Assembly: GCF_000422825.1 (NCBI RefSeq)
Contig: NZ_AUGU01000013.1
Location: 705,779 to 769,778 of the forward strand
DNA: 64,000 nt
Reading direction: 5' to 3'
DNA from: Nocardioides insulae DSM 17944
GTDB taxonomy: Bacteria > Actinomycetota > Actinomycetes > Propionibacteriales > Nocardioidaceae
This document shows, piece after piece, positions 47,277-55,813 of this stretch (the first letter of the stretch is position 1; every line of letters starts with the position of its first letter). The translations under genes were made by a program, and so were the position numbers. The notes under the pieces are model-generated. The model had not been told where the DNA came from, did not search any database, and worked only from the letters and a program-made list of their open reading frames with translations.

Positions 47277-48278
47277 GTGCAGGAAAGTGTCTTGAGCGAG
47301 TCCGACCGGCGGCTGATCGACGCACTGCAGGTGTGGCCCAGAGCACCCTGGTCGAAGCTGGGCCCGATCCTCGGCGCCGACCCCGTCACCCTGACCCGAC
47401 GCTGGAAGCGGCTCCAGGAGCAGGGGCTCGCCTGGGTGACCGTTCAGCAGCCGTGGTCGTCCACCTCCCGGGGCGGCATCGTGGAGGTCGAGTGCGCCGG
47501 CGGCGCCCTCGAGGAGGTCATCGCCAGCGTCGTGGCCGACCCGCAGTGCGTCTCGGTCGACGTCACCTCCGGCGGCCGGGATCTGGTGCTCACCGTGTCC
47601 AGCACCTCGATGGACGGCTTCGGCCGGTACGTCGTCGAACGGGTCAACCGCCTCGCCGGCGTCCGGGCGATCCGGGCCCAGCCGGCCTTCCGCTCGATCG
47701 CGGTCGCGACCCAGTGGCGCCTGCGCGCGCTCGACGCTGCCGAGGCCGAGGCCCTCGAGACCGCGGCCCGCAACGCCGCGACCCACCCCCGGCGTCCGCT
47801 CACCGAAGTGGACCCGGAGATCGGCCGCCTGCTCAGCCTGGACGGACGCGTGACGACCCAGGAGGTGGCCACGGCGCTGGACGTCCCCCTGCGCAAGGCC
47901 CGCGAACGACTCGCGGCCACGTTGGCGGTGGCACCGCTTCAGCTGCGCACCGACATGCCCCGCTGGGCCTCCGGCTGGCCGGTCGCCGCGTGGTACTTCG
48001 TCAAGGTCCCCGCCGCCCACCTGGCCGATGTCGGCACCAAGCTGCGCACCCTGCGTCCGGTGCGGGCGGTGCTCTCGGTGGCCGGCCCGGCCAACCTGCT
48101 GATCAACGTGTGGCTGCGCGACCTCGGCGACGTCGAGCAGCTCGAAGCGACCATCGAGCGCCAGCTCCCGGTGGTCAGCGTGCTCGACCGCAGTCTCGTA
48201 CTCTCGGTGCGCAAGCGGATGACGCGGGTCTTCGACGCGGATGAGTTCCCGACCGGCATCGTCCCCTGGTCCGCGTGA
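47277..48278 (+). CDS. Double-unit Lrp/AsnC-family transcription regulator
   Basis: A 333-residue protein containing two Lrp units in one chain. The first HTH (LSESDRRLIDALQVWPRAPW, then DPVTLTRRWKRLQEQGLAWV) is followed by a RAM-like ligand domain to about residue 165. A second HTH (VTTQEVATALDVPLRKARER) and a second RAM-like domain follow. The GTG start is fixed by a leaderless promoter. It probably controls the divergent MFS-M20 pair and perhaps the AGE-PfkB genes 48 nt downstream, in response to an amino acid. Confidence 0.88.
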   Translation: MQESVLSESDRRLIDALQVWPRAPWSKLGPILGADPVTLTRRWKRLQEQGLAWVTVQQPWSSTSRGGIVEVECAGGALEEVIASVVADPQCVSVDVTSGGRDLVLTVSSTSMDGFGRYVVERVNRLAGVRAIRAQPAFRSIAVATQWRLRALDAAEAEALETAARNAATHPRRPLTEVDPEIGRLLSLDGRVTTQEVATALDVPLRKARERLAATLAVAPLQLRTDMPRWASGWPVAAWYFVKVPAAHLADVGTKLRTLRPVRAVLSVAGPANLLINVWLRDLGDVEQLEATIERQLPVVSVLDRSLVLSVRKRMTRVFDADEFPTGIVPWSA

Positions 48279-48326
48279 TGACCCTCGCGGCGTCCTCACC
48301 CGTCCACTCCCACCAGGAGCACGCAG

Positions 48327-49586
48327 ATGACCCGTCCCGGTGACCGTGCCTACTGCGCGGCCCAGCGCCGTGGACTGCTCCGGTTCGCCCAGGGTTCCCG
48401 GCACCCGGCCGGGTTCGGCTGGTTGGACGATCGCGGCACCGTCGATCCGTCCGTGCCGGCGCAGCTGTGGATCACCTGCCGGATGACCCACGTGTTCAGT
48501 CTCGGCGTCCTGGCCGGCGAGGAGCCGGCCCCCGGTGGCCCGGACCACCCGGCGCTGCGTGACCTGGCCGGGCACGGCGTCCGAGCGCTACGCACGAGCT
48601 TCGCCGACCCCGAGTACGGCGGCTGGTTCGCCGCCGCGACCAGCGGCGGTCCGGCAGAGCCCACCAAGCAGGCCTACGGTCACGCCTTCGTCTGCCTCGC
48701 CGCCGGCTCCGCCGTGGCGGCCCGGATCCCCGATGCGGACACACTCCTGGAGGAGGCGCTCGCCGTCTTCGAGGACCGCTTCTGGGACGAGGAGGCGGGC
48801 CTGGTCGTCGATGCCTGGGACCGCTCCTGGAGGGAGCCGGACGACTACCGCGGCCTGAATGCCAACATGCACGCCGTCGAGGCCCTCCTGGCCGTGGGCG
48901 ACGTACTCGGGGAGGACCTCTGGCATCGGCGGGCGGCCCGGATCGCCGCCCGCGTCCTCGGCTGGGCCCGCGCGAACCACTGGCGGATCCCCGAACACTT
49001 CGACGCCTCCTGGAGACCTCTGCTCGAGCACAACCGCGACCTTCCCGGTGACAGGTTCCGTCCCTACGGCGCCACCGTGGGACATGGTCTGGAGTGGGCG
49101 CGTCTCCTGGTGGCGGTCGAGGCCACCCTCGGCGGCCGGGCACCCGCCGGGCTCCTCGAGGCCGCGGTGGCCCTCACCGATCGTGCGGTCAGCGACGGCT
49201 GGCGGGCCGACGGCGCGGACGGCTTCATCTACACCACCGATTGGGACGGCTCCCCCGTCGTCCGTGCCCGGATGCACTGGGTCCTCGCCGAGGCCCTCAA
49301 CACCGCCCTGGTGCTCGGCCGCACCACCGGTGACCGACGCTATGACGCGCTCGCCGAGCGCTGGTGGAGCTATGCCGACCGGCACCTGGTGGACCGTGCG
49401 CACGGCTCGTGGTGGCACGAGCTCGACCCGGCCAACCGGCCCAGTGCCCGGGTCTGGTCCGGCAAGCCGGACGTCTACCACGCCTACCAGGCCGTGCTCC
49501 TGCCCGAGCTGCCGACCGCACCGTCCTTCGCCCGGGCGCTGCGGGATCGCGGGCCGCTGGTCCGCACCGTCCGCGAGGAGGACTGA
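48327..49586 (+). CDS. AGE-family sugar isomerase/epimerase (YihS-like)
   Basis: A 419-residue (alpha/alpha)6-barrel protein of the N-acylglucosamine 2-epimerase family. Conserved segments are WITCRMTHVFSLGVL near residue 48, YGHAFVCLAAGSAVAARI near 116, GLNANMHAVEALLAVGDV near 176, PYGATVGHGLEWARLL near 247 and SGKPDVYHAYQAVLLPEL near 378. This fits aldose-ketose isomerases such as D-mannose isomerase or sulfoquinovose isomerase YihS; substrate cannot be fixed by eye. It is followed 2 nt later by a PfkB kinase that would phosphorylate the ketose product. Confidence 0.85.
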   Translation: MTRPGDRAYCAAQRRGLLRFAQGSRHPAGFGWLDDRGTVDPSVPAQLWITCRMTHVFSLGVLAGEEPAPGGPDHPALRDLAGHGVRALRTSFADPEYGGWFAAATSGGPAEPTKQAYGHAFVCLAAGSAVAARIPDADTLLEEALAVFEDRFWDEEAGLVVDAWDRSWREPDDYRGLNANMHAVEALLAVGDVLGEDLWHRRAARIAARVLGWARANHWRIPEHFDASWRPLLEHNRDLPGDRFRPYGATVGHGLEWARLLVAVEATLGGRAPAGLLEAAVALTDRAVSDGWRADGADGFIYTTDWDGSPVVRARMHWVLAEALNTALVLGRTTGDRRYDALAERWWSYADRHLVDRAHGSWWHELDPANRPSARVWSGKPDVYHAYQAVLLPELPTAPSFARALRDRGPLVRTVREED

Positions 49587-49588
49587 GG

Positions 49589-50533
49589 ATGCCTCCCCGG
49601 CATGGAAGGAGTCCCGTCGCCCTGGTCGTGGGCGAATCGCTGGTCGATGTGGTCCAGGAACGCAACGGGTCGATCAGCACCTACCCCGGCGGCAGTGCCG
49701 CCAACGTCGCCGTCGCACTCGCCCGACTCGGCCGGCCGACCTGGTTGGCGACCAGCTATGCCGAGGATCGGCACGGGCGGGTCCTCGCCGAGCATCTGCG
49801 CCGCGACGACGTCCGGCCGGCGACCGACCCCGCGGCGATCGCCCGCACCTCCCTGGCCACCGCCACGATCGGCGAGGACGGCGCCGCGAGGTACGACTTC
49901 GACATCGAGTGGCGGTTGGGCGAGCTCCGCATCCCCGCCGATGTGGCCCCCGTGCTGGTCCACGCCTGCTCCATCGCAGCGGTCTACCCGCCCGGTGACC
50001 GGCAGGTCCTCGATCTTCTCGGTCGGCTGAGGCAGGACGCGCTGGTCAGCTACGACATCAACGCCCGCCCGGCGATCACGGGCGCCGGCCCGGCGTTGAC
50101 CGACCGGGTCGAGCAGGTCGTCGCGCTCAGCGACGTGGTCAAGGCCTCCGATGAGGACCTCGAGGTTCTCTACCCCGACCGTGCCCTGCCGGCCGCGGCC
50201 GCGCACCTGCTCGCGGGCGGGCCGGCCGCCGTCGTGGTCACCCGGGGCGGACGCGGCGCGTTCGTGGTCAGCCGGAGAGGCACGGTCTCGGTCCCCGCCA
50301 CCGCCGGGGTGAGGACCGTGGACACGATCGGCGCCGGCGACAGCTTCGGCGCCGGGCTCCTCGACGAACTCTGGGCGCGTGGAGCCGTCGGGCCGAGGGC
50401 CCGGGAGCGGTTGCACTCGCTGGGGGACGAGGACTGGTGGAGGATCCTGGGCCGCGCCGGGAGCATCGCTGCCGTGACGGTCTCACGGCCGGGCGCGGAC
50501 CCGCCGTACCGTCACGAGATCCCGACCTCCTAG
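49589..50533 (+). CDS. PfkB-family carbohydrate kinase
   Basis: A 314-residue ribokinase-fold enzyme. The N-terminal motif is YPGGSAANVAVALARLGRPT near residue 31, and the C-terminal PfkB signature DTIGAGDSFGAGLL near 246 carries the catalytic Asp. ATG 49589 follows GAGGAGGACTGAGG. It phosphorylates fructose, 2-keto sugars or similar. Coupled to the AGE isomerase, a mannose-to-fructose-6-phosphate or sulfoquinovose-type route is possible, but no aldolase is present nearby. Confidence 0.88.
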   Translation: MPPRHGRSPVALVVGESLVDVVQERNGSISTYPGGSAANVAVALARLGRPTWLATSYAEDRHGRVLAEHLRRDDVRPATDPAAIARTSLATATIGEDGAARYDFDIEWRLGELRIPADVAPVLVHACSIAAVYPPGDRQVLDLLGRLRQDALVSYDINARPAITGAGPALTDRVEQVVALSDVVKASDEDLEVLYPDRALPAAAAHLLAGGPAAVVVTRGGRGAFVVSRRGTVSVPATAGVRTVDTIGAGDSFGAGLLDELWARGAVGPRARERLHSLGDEDWWRILGRAGSIAAVTVSRPGADPPYRHEIPTS

Positions 50534-50572
50534 CGGCACTCCCCCGGGGCGCCACCGGCGATCACGTCCTGG

Positions 50573-50624
50573 CAGGAACACCGATCGATTCCGAGCGAAC
50601 GGCCGACATCGATCGGCGCTCCTG
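50573..50624. terminator. Bidirectional terminator-like hairpin between pfkB and phaC
   Basis: CCGATCGAT (50581-50589) pairs perfectly with ATCGATCGG (50608-50616). An outer CAGGA/TCCTG pair (50573-50577, 50620-50624) extends the stem across a 3-nt symmetrical internal loop. It lies between convergent genes. Confidence 0.6.
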
Positions 50625-50634
50625 GGCCTCACAC

Positions 50635-52314
50635 CTAGCGATCCCGGACGTAGCTTCCCGGCGCCTCCTCCAGCGGCCGGAAGTCGACGCTGCCCAACTC
50701 CTCGGGGGCGGGCACCTGGTCACCGGACCGGGCCTCCAGCCACTGCGAGTAGTCGGGCCACCAGGAGCCCTGCTCCCGCTGGGCGGCCTCCTGCCACTCG
50801 ACCGGATCCAGGGTGTTGTCGTCCATCACCTGATAGCTCGACTTGGGGTTGCCCGGCGGGTTGACCAGGGCGGCGATGTGCCCGTTGGTCGACAGCACGA
50901 ACCGGACCTTGCCGCCGAGCAACTGGCCGCTGCGATAGCAGTTGGTCCAGGGGCAGATGTGGTCCGCCGAGCCGGCGACGACGTAGGAGTCGACGGTGAT
51001 CCGGCTCAGATCGACCTCGGTGCCGAGCAGGGTGATCGCCCCCGGTTGGGCGAGCTTGTTGTTCAGGGCGGCGTCCACGAAGTCGCGGTGGAGCTTGGCG
51101 GGCATCCGCGTCGTGTCGGCGTTCCAGAAGAGGATGTCGAACTTGGGCGGATTCTTGCCCTGGAGATAGTTGTTGACCCAGTAGTTCCAGATCAGGTCAC
51201 TGGGCCTGAGCCAGGCGAAGACCTCGGCCAGGCTGCGCCCGTCCAAGTAGCCCTTCAGCCGCGAACGGGCGACGGCGTTCGCCGCAACGCTCTCATCCAC
51301 CATCGCGGTGGTGACGCCGGACCGACTCTGATCGATCATGGTCACGAGCAGGCTGAGGCTGGCCAGCCGGTCGATCTTGCCCACCGTCGCCCGCTCCGCG
51401 GTGGTGAGGGCGGCCAGCAGTCCCCCCGAGCAGGCGGCCATCACGTGCACGGCACCGGCGCCGGTGATCCGGTCGACCGCCCTGAAGCTCTCGATGATGC
51501 CCTCGGCGTAGGCGTCGAACCCCCACTTGCTGTGCCGGGAGTCGGGGTTGCGCCAGGACATCACGAACACCTGCTGCCCCTGCTGGACGAGGTACTCGAT
51601 CAGGCTGCGACCCGGGGCGAGGTCGAGGATGTAGTACTTGTTGATCGTCGGCGGGATGACCAGCAGGGGGGCCGCTCGAACCGTCTCGGTCTGCGGCTTG
51701 TACTGGATCAGTTCGAAGATCGGCGTCCGCAGTACGACGGCACCGGGGGTGATCGCCAGATCCGCACCGACCTGGTAGGCATCCGGGTCGACCATCGACG
51801 GCACCCGCGGCGCGCTGGCCAGATCGCGCAGCAGGTTGCGGGGTCCCTTGATCAGGTTGGCGCCGCCGGTGTCGATGGCCGCCTTCCACGCCACCGGACT
51901 CAGCAGCGGGTTGTTGCTCGGGGAGGCCGCCTCGACCAGGTTGGAGACGGCGAAACCCATCCGTTCCGAGTCCGACCAGCTCATCGGCACGTCCTGGACC
52001 AGACCCTCGGCGGTCACACTGGCGGCGAGGTAGGACTGGACGACCCGCCGTAGCAGCGGGTTCTCGGTCCACGCGGGATCCGCGAACCGACGGTCCTTGC
52101 GGGCCGGTGCCACCGTGGAGACGCCGATCCCGATCCGGGCCAGCTCCGCGACCAGTCCGCCCACGCGGGTCGCCACCCGCTCCGGGCGCCGGCTGGCCGC
52201 ACCCAGGAACTTCACCGCCGGGCCCGCCGGGAGCAGCCGCCGGACCATGCCCGCCGTGGACTGGGTCAGCAGCTGGTCGAGTGGACCGGCGGTCTCGATC
52301 GGCTCCGCGCTCAT
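50635..52314 (-). CDS. phaC: Polyhydroxyalkanoate synthase
   Basis: A 559-residue PhaC polymerising hydroxyacyl-CoA into storage polyester. The PhaC N domain covers about residues 80-260 (SYLAASVTAEGLVQDVPMSW). The lipase-like box with nucleophilic Cys is VHVMAACSGGLLAAL near residue 294. The catalytic Asp lies in VVAGSADHICPW and the His in STNGHIAALVNPPGNP. No PhaE/PhaR partner is adjacent, so it is a single-subunit (class I/II-type) enzyme. It is divergent from the phaZ depolymerase. Confidence 0.92.
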   Translation of the reverse strand: MSAEPIETAGPLDQLLTQSTAGMVRRLLPAGPAVKFLGAASRRPERVATRVGGLVAELARIGIGVSTVAPARKDRRFADPAWTENPLLRRVVQSYLAASVTAEGLVQDVPMSWSDSERMGFAVSNLVEAASPSNNPLLSPVAWKAAIDTGGANLIKGPRNLLRDLASAPRVPSMVDPDAYQVGADLAITPGAVVLRTPIFELIQYKPQTETVRAAPLLVIPPTINKYYILDLAPGRSLIEYLVQQGQQVFVMSWRNPDSRHSKWGFDAYAEGIIESFRAVDRITGAGAVHVMAACSGGLLAALTTAERATVGKIDRLASLSLLVTMIDQSRSGVTTAMVDESVAANAVARSRLKGYLDGRSLAEVFAWLRPSDLIWNYWVNNYLQGKNPPKFDILFWNADTTRMPAKLHRDFVDAALNNKLAQPGAITLLGTEVDLSRITVDSYVVAGSADHICPWTNCYRSGQLLGGKVRFVLSTNGHIAALVNPPGNPKSSYQVMDDNTLDPVEWQEAAQREQGSWWPDYSQWLEARSGDQVPAPEELGSVDFRPLEEAPGSYVRDR

Positions 52315-52602
52315 CGGAGCGTCCCCCGAAGGGCGGCCGCGTGCAGAGCGGTGGTCCGGTTCGCCATGGTGTCTCCCTCGGTCAGGTGTTCACGCGTCTC
52401 CGGTCGTGACGAGGGAGGGTGGGGCAGGGTCTGCGGACCCGTGGATCTCGCGTGTCGGCTGTCGGAGGACGCACGGCGGACCGGCTTCGGGGCGACAGCA
52501 GGCGATGGGTGTCCTATCCTCCGGATGTCACTACCTCGCCCGGCGCGGACGAGGTCTCCAAGCTACTCCGAGCTGACGTCGGTTGTCTTGAGGAGTTTTG
52601 CG

Positions 52603-52656
52603 ATGGCCCGGTGCCCGAACCGACCAGACCGGTGGCGAGGGGTGCTCCCCTCATGA
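52603..52656 (+). CDS. 17-residue upstream ORF overlapping phaZ (candidate leader peptide)
   Basis: ATG 52603 has an excellent ribosome binding site (AGGAG, 7 nt spacing) and encodes MARCPNRPDRWRGVLPS. Its stop TGA overlaps the phaZ start as ATGA (52653-52656). Ribosomes translating it must run through the hairpin that abuts the phaZ AUG. An in-frame ATG at 52525, just after TATCCT, would extend it to 43 residues. No database evidence is available; the case rests on the start signal and the exact coupling. Confidence 0.5.
   Translation: MARCPNRPDRWRGVLPS
52637..52652 (+). promoter_or_regulatory. Hairpin sequestering the phaZ translation start
   Basis: GAGGGG (52637-52642), TGCT loop, CCCCTC (52647-52652) form a perfect 6-bp G-C-rich stem. 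Its last base is directly before the phaZ ATG. The only Shine-Dalgarno-like bases for phaZ (GAGGGG) are in the stem, so initiation should depend on ribosomes arriving from the upstream ORF. Confidence 0.55.
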
Positions 52657-53486
52657 CCCGGTCTCGCCCGGTCGAGGTCATCCGGGAGGTGCGGATCCGG
52701 GATCACCGGATCCGGGTCGCCGTCCGCCCCGGCGACGGGATCCCGCTGGTGCTGTGCAACGGCATCGGGGCCAGCATGGACCTTCTCCAGCCGGTCGTGG
52801 ACGCGGTGGACCCGGCCGTCCCGGTGGTGCGTTTCGACGTACCCGGCATCGGTGGCTCGACACCGCCCCGCTGGCCGTACAACTTCGCGACCCTGGCCTG
52901 GCTGCTCGGGCACCTGCTGGACGAGCTCGGGTACGACGAGGTCGACGTCCTCGGCATCTCCTGGGGCGGGGGCCTGGCCCAGCAGTTCGCCTTCCAGAAC
53001 CCCCACCGCTGCCGACGCCTGGTGCTGGTCAGCACCGCCACCGGCTGGATGATGGTGCCCGGTCACCCGAAGGTGCTCAGCCGGATGGTCACCCCGCAGC
53101 GCTACCGCGACCCGGAGTACGCCGCCCGGATCGCCGGCTCGATCTACGGCGGTCGGCTGCGTGAGGAGCCGGACCTGGTCCGCACCGTCCTGCACGGCCA
53201 CGCGCCGGTCACCTCCCGCCGCGGCTACCTGCTCCAGCTCCTGGCCGGAGCGGGCTGGGCCAGCCTGCCGTTCCTCCCCCTGCTCCGCCAGCCGACGCTG
53301 ATCCTGGCCGGCGACGACGACCCGATCATCCCGTTGGTCAACGCCCGGATGATGCACAGCCTGCTCCCCCGGTCCGAGCTGCACGTCTTCCCCGACGGCC
53401 ACCTGGGTCTGGTCACCCGGGCCGATGAACTCGGCCCCCTGATCAGCGCCTTCGTCCGGCCGCCCGGCGAGGCGGCGACCTCCTGA
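52653..53486 (+). CDS. phaZ: Intracellular poly(3-hydroxyalkanoate) depolymerase
   Basis: A 277-residue alpha/beta hydrolase. CNGIGASMDLLQPVVDAVD is near residue 35, nucleophile Ser is in VLGISWGGGLAQQFAFQNP near 103, Asp in LAGDDDPIIP near 218 and His in PDGHLGLV near 249. This closely fits medium-chain PHA depolymerase/3-oxoadipate-lactonase-like PhaZ proteins. It would mobilise the polymer made by the divergent PhaC. The start lies in a hairpin and overlaps a short upstream ORF. Confidence 0.88.
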   Translation: MTRSRPVEVIREVRIRDHRIRVAVRPGDGIPLVLCNGIGASMDLLQPVVDAVDPAVPVVRFDVPGIGGSTPPRWPYNFATLAWLLGHLLDELGYDEVDVLGISWGGGLAQQFAFQNPHRCRRLVLVSTATGWMMVPGHPKVLSRMVTPQRYRDPEYAARIAGSIYGGRLREEPDLVRTVLHGHAPVTSRRGYLLQLLAGAGWASLPFLPLLRQPTLILAGDDDPIIPLVNARMMHSLLPRSELHVFPDGHLGLVTRADELGPLISAFVRPPGEAATS

Positions 53487-53664
53487 GCGCGGTCCACCGG
53501 TCGGCGCTGCCGGCGTAGGTGGGTGCCGTGGGATCCGGGCCAGCCCCTCTTCCAGCTCCGGCCCGGGCAGGACCACCCCACCGCGGGGGATGTGGGCCCA
53601 CCATCGGGTCGGGCACGATCGGGCCAGCGCACGGCGCGGTTGCACGTGTCGACGGGAGGACCCC

Positions 53665-55311
53665 ATGCAGAAGGATCCGGCTGCCGGTTCGGTGACGGTC
53701 GCGGCCTCGGGGGCGGTCCTGCTCACCCTGGCGTCCGGCCAGTTCCTGATGACCCTGGACACCTCGGTCATGAACGTCTCGATCGCCCAGGTCGCCAAGG
53801 ACGTCGGGACGACCGTGACGGGGGTGCAGACGGCGATCACGTTCTACACCCTCGTGATGGCCACCATGATGATCACCGGCGGCAAGATCGGCACGATGAT
53901 CGGGCATCGCCGTGCGTTCTCGATCGGCTGCGTGATCTACGGGGTGGGCTCGCTGACCACCGCGCTCTCCCCCAACCTGCTGGTCCTGATGATCGGCTGG
54001 TCGGTCCTGGAGGGCCTCGGCGCCGCGCTGATCATGCCCGCGATCGTGGCCCTGGTGGCGTCCAACTTCGCGCCGTCGGCTCGCGCACGCACCTACGGAC
54101 TGATCGCGTCCGCGGGCGCGATCGCGGTGGCCGCCGGGCCGCTGATCGGCGGCGCGATGACGACGTACCTGACCTGGCGGTTGGTCTTCCTCGGCGAGGT
54201 CGCGGTGGTCGTCGTCATCCTCCTCATGACACGGCGGATCGAGGACGCGGCGGTCACCAACCGGTCGCGGATCGACCGCATCGGGGTCGTCCTGTCCGCG
54301 CTGGGCCTGGGGCTGGCGGTGTACGGCGTCCTGCGCTCGGGCACCTGGGGGTGGGTGCGTCCCAAGCCCGGCGGCGCCGACCTCCTCGGCCTCTCCCCGA
54401 CGCTGTGGCTCCTGCTGGCCGGACTGGTGGTGCTGCGGGGCTTCATGGCCTGGGAGGGCCACGTCGTCTCCCAGGGTCGGGAGCCGCTCATCGACCTGCC
54501 GCTCCTGCGCAACGCGCAGCTCACCGGCGGGCTGACGATGTTCTTCTTCCAGTTCCTGCTGCAGGCCGGCCTCTTCTTCACCATCCCGCTCTACCTGTCG
54601 GTCGCGCTCGGGCTCAGCGCGATGGAGACCGGGGTGAGACTCCTGCCGCTGTCGATCACCCTGCTGCTGGCGGCGGTCGGCATCCCGCGGCGGTGGCCGG
54701 ATGCGTCGCCGCGCCGGGTGGTGACCTTGGCCCTGGCCGCGCTCCTCGCCGGCATCGTGTCGCTGATCGGCGCCCTCGAAGCGGGCGCAGGGCCCGAGAT
54801 CGTCACCGTCCCGCTCCTGCTGGCCGGGCTCGGCGTCGGGGCGCTCGCCTCGCAACTGGGTGCGGTCACCGTCTCCGCCGTACCCGATGAGCGCACCGGT
54901 GAGGTGGGCGGACTCCAGAACACCGCCAGCAACCTCGGTGCCTCCCTGGGCACGGCGCTGGCCGGCTCCGTGCTGGTCGGGGCGCTGAGTGCCACCTTCT
55001 TCCTCAACGTCGAGGGCGACGAGGCCATCCCCGACTCGGTGGCCGATCGGGCGGCACTCGAACTCGCCGGCGGCGTCCCGTTCGTCTCCGACGACGACCT
55101 CGAATCGGCGCTGGCGCAGACCGACCTCACCGCCGACGAGGCCGACGCGGTGGTCGCCGACAACGCGGACGCGCGTCTCGCCGGGCTCCGGGTGAGCCTG
55201 GCCGTGCTGGGCCTCCTCGCGACGCTGGCCATCTTCCTGACCCGTCTGCTCCCCACCCGAGCACCCGGAGCACCCTCAGTGGAGCCCGACCTTGAGCAGC
55301 ACCACCAGTAG
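53665..55311 (+). CDS. MFS drug efflux transporter, EmrB/QacA (DHA2) type
   Basis: A 548-residue permease with about 14 transmembrane helices. DHA2 features are LASGQFLMTLDTSVMNVSIA near residue 21 and GGKIGTMIGHRRAFSIGCVI near 72. A large extracytoplasmic loop (VADRAALELAGGVPFVSDDD) precedes the last helix, and the tail is hydrophilic. It likely expels drugs with proton uptake. ATG 53665 has GGGAGGA upstream. The 3' end overlaps the convergent membrane-protein gene by 36 nt. Confidence 0.88.
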   Translation: MQKDPAAGSVTVAASGAVLLTLASGQFLMTLDTSVMNVSIAQVAKDVGTTVTGVQTAITFYTLVMATMMITGGKIGTMIGHRRAFSIGCVIYGVGSLTTALSPNLLVLMIGWSVLEGLGAALIMPAIVALVASNFAPSARARTYGLIASAGAIAVAAGPLIGGAMTTYLTWRLVFLGEVAVVVVILLMTRRIEDAAVTNRSRIDRIGVVLSALGLGLAVYGVLRSGTWGWVRPKPGGADLLGLSPTLWLLLAGLVVLRGFMAWEGHVVSQGREPLIDLPLLRNAQLTGGLTMFFFQFLLQAGLFFTIPLYLSVALGLSAMETGVRLLPLSITLLLAAVGIPRRWPDASPRRVVTLALAALLAGIVSLIGALEAGAGPEIVTVPLLLAGLGVGALASQLGAVTVSAVPDERTGEVGGLQNTASNLGASLGTALAGSVLVGALSATFFLNVEGDEAIPDSVADRAALELAGGVPFVSDDDLESALAQTDLTADEADAVVADNADARLAGLRVSLAVLGLLATLAIFLTRLLPTRAPGAPSVEPDLEQHHQ

Positions 55312-55788
55312 CCCCAGTCCGGCACCGGCCGCCGCACAGGCCAGCCGGCCGGGCAGGTCGAGCCCGCTGCGTACGCCGGCCAGATAGCTGTAACCGACCA
55401 GCAGGGCGACCGTCACGCCCATCGCAGCCCAGGCGGCACCCCGCAGGTCGGCACCCAGCAGGGTCGCCACCACAAGGACCGCCAGCGGCACCGCGGACGC
55501 TCCGAGGATGGGCCAGGACTCGCGGATGCCGTGGCGCAGGGCCACGAACGGATGGTGCCGATGGGTGAGCGCACTGCCCAGAGTGATCGCGTGCAGGTGG
55601 GCCAGCCAGTAGACGACGACGGTCCCGATGATCGCCACCGCGAACCACCCCACCGACTCGGCGTAGTCACTGCCGTAGGCGATCACCGCACCGCATACGA
55701 CGGTGCCGGTGATCGTCCCCTCACCGCCGCGGATCAGCCCGAGCGGGTCCTTGGTGTGCTCCTCGCTCACCGTCCCGACGCCTCGCAT
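55276..55788 (-). CDS. Membrane protein of unknown family
   Basis: 170 residues from ATG 55788 (GTG 55770, giving VSEEHTKDPLGLIRGGEG, is equally possible). Hydrophobic segments are at about residues 25-42, 45-65, 95-115, 118-140 and 148-168. One loop is His-rich (LAHLHAITLGSALTHRHHPF), which might bind metal. I do not recognise a named family. It is third in a minus-strand operon after the P-type ATPase and CYTH genes, starting 25 nt past the CYTH stop, and it overlaps the MFS gene tail to tail. Confidence 0.65.
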   Translation of the reverse strand: MRGVGTVSEEHTKDPLGLIRGGEGTITGTVVCGAVIAYGSDYAESVGWFAVAIIGTVVVYWLAHLHAITLGSALTHRHHPFVALRHGIRESWPILGASAVPLAVLVVATLLGADLRGAAWAAMGVTVALLVGYSYLAGVRSGLDLPGRLACAAAGAGLGLLVVLLKVGLH

Positions 55789-55813
55789 CCTGACCGCCGA
55801 GGGGCGCCGCGAC

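Noticed and set aside
52419..52652. N-terminal extension of phaZ in the same frame
   Set aside because: The extension has no hydrolase-like sequence and no good ribosome binding site. The family normally begins near the ATG at 52653.
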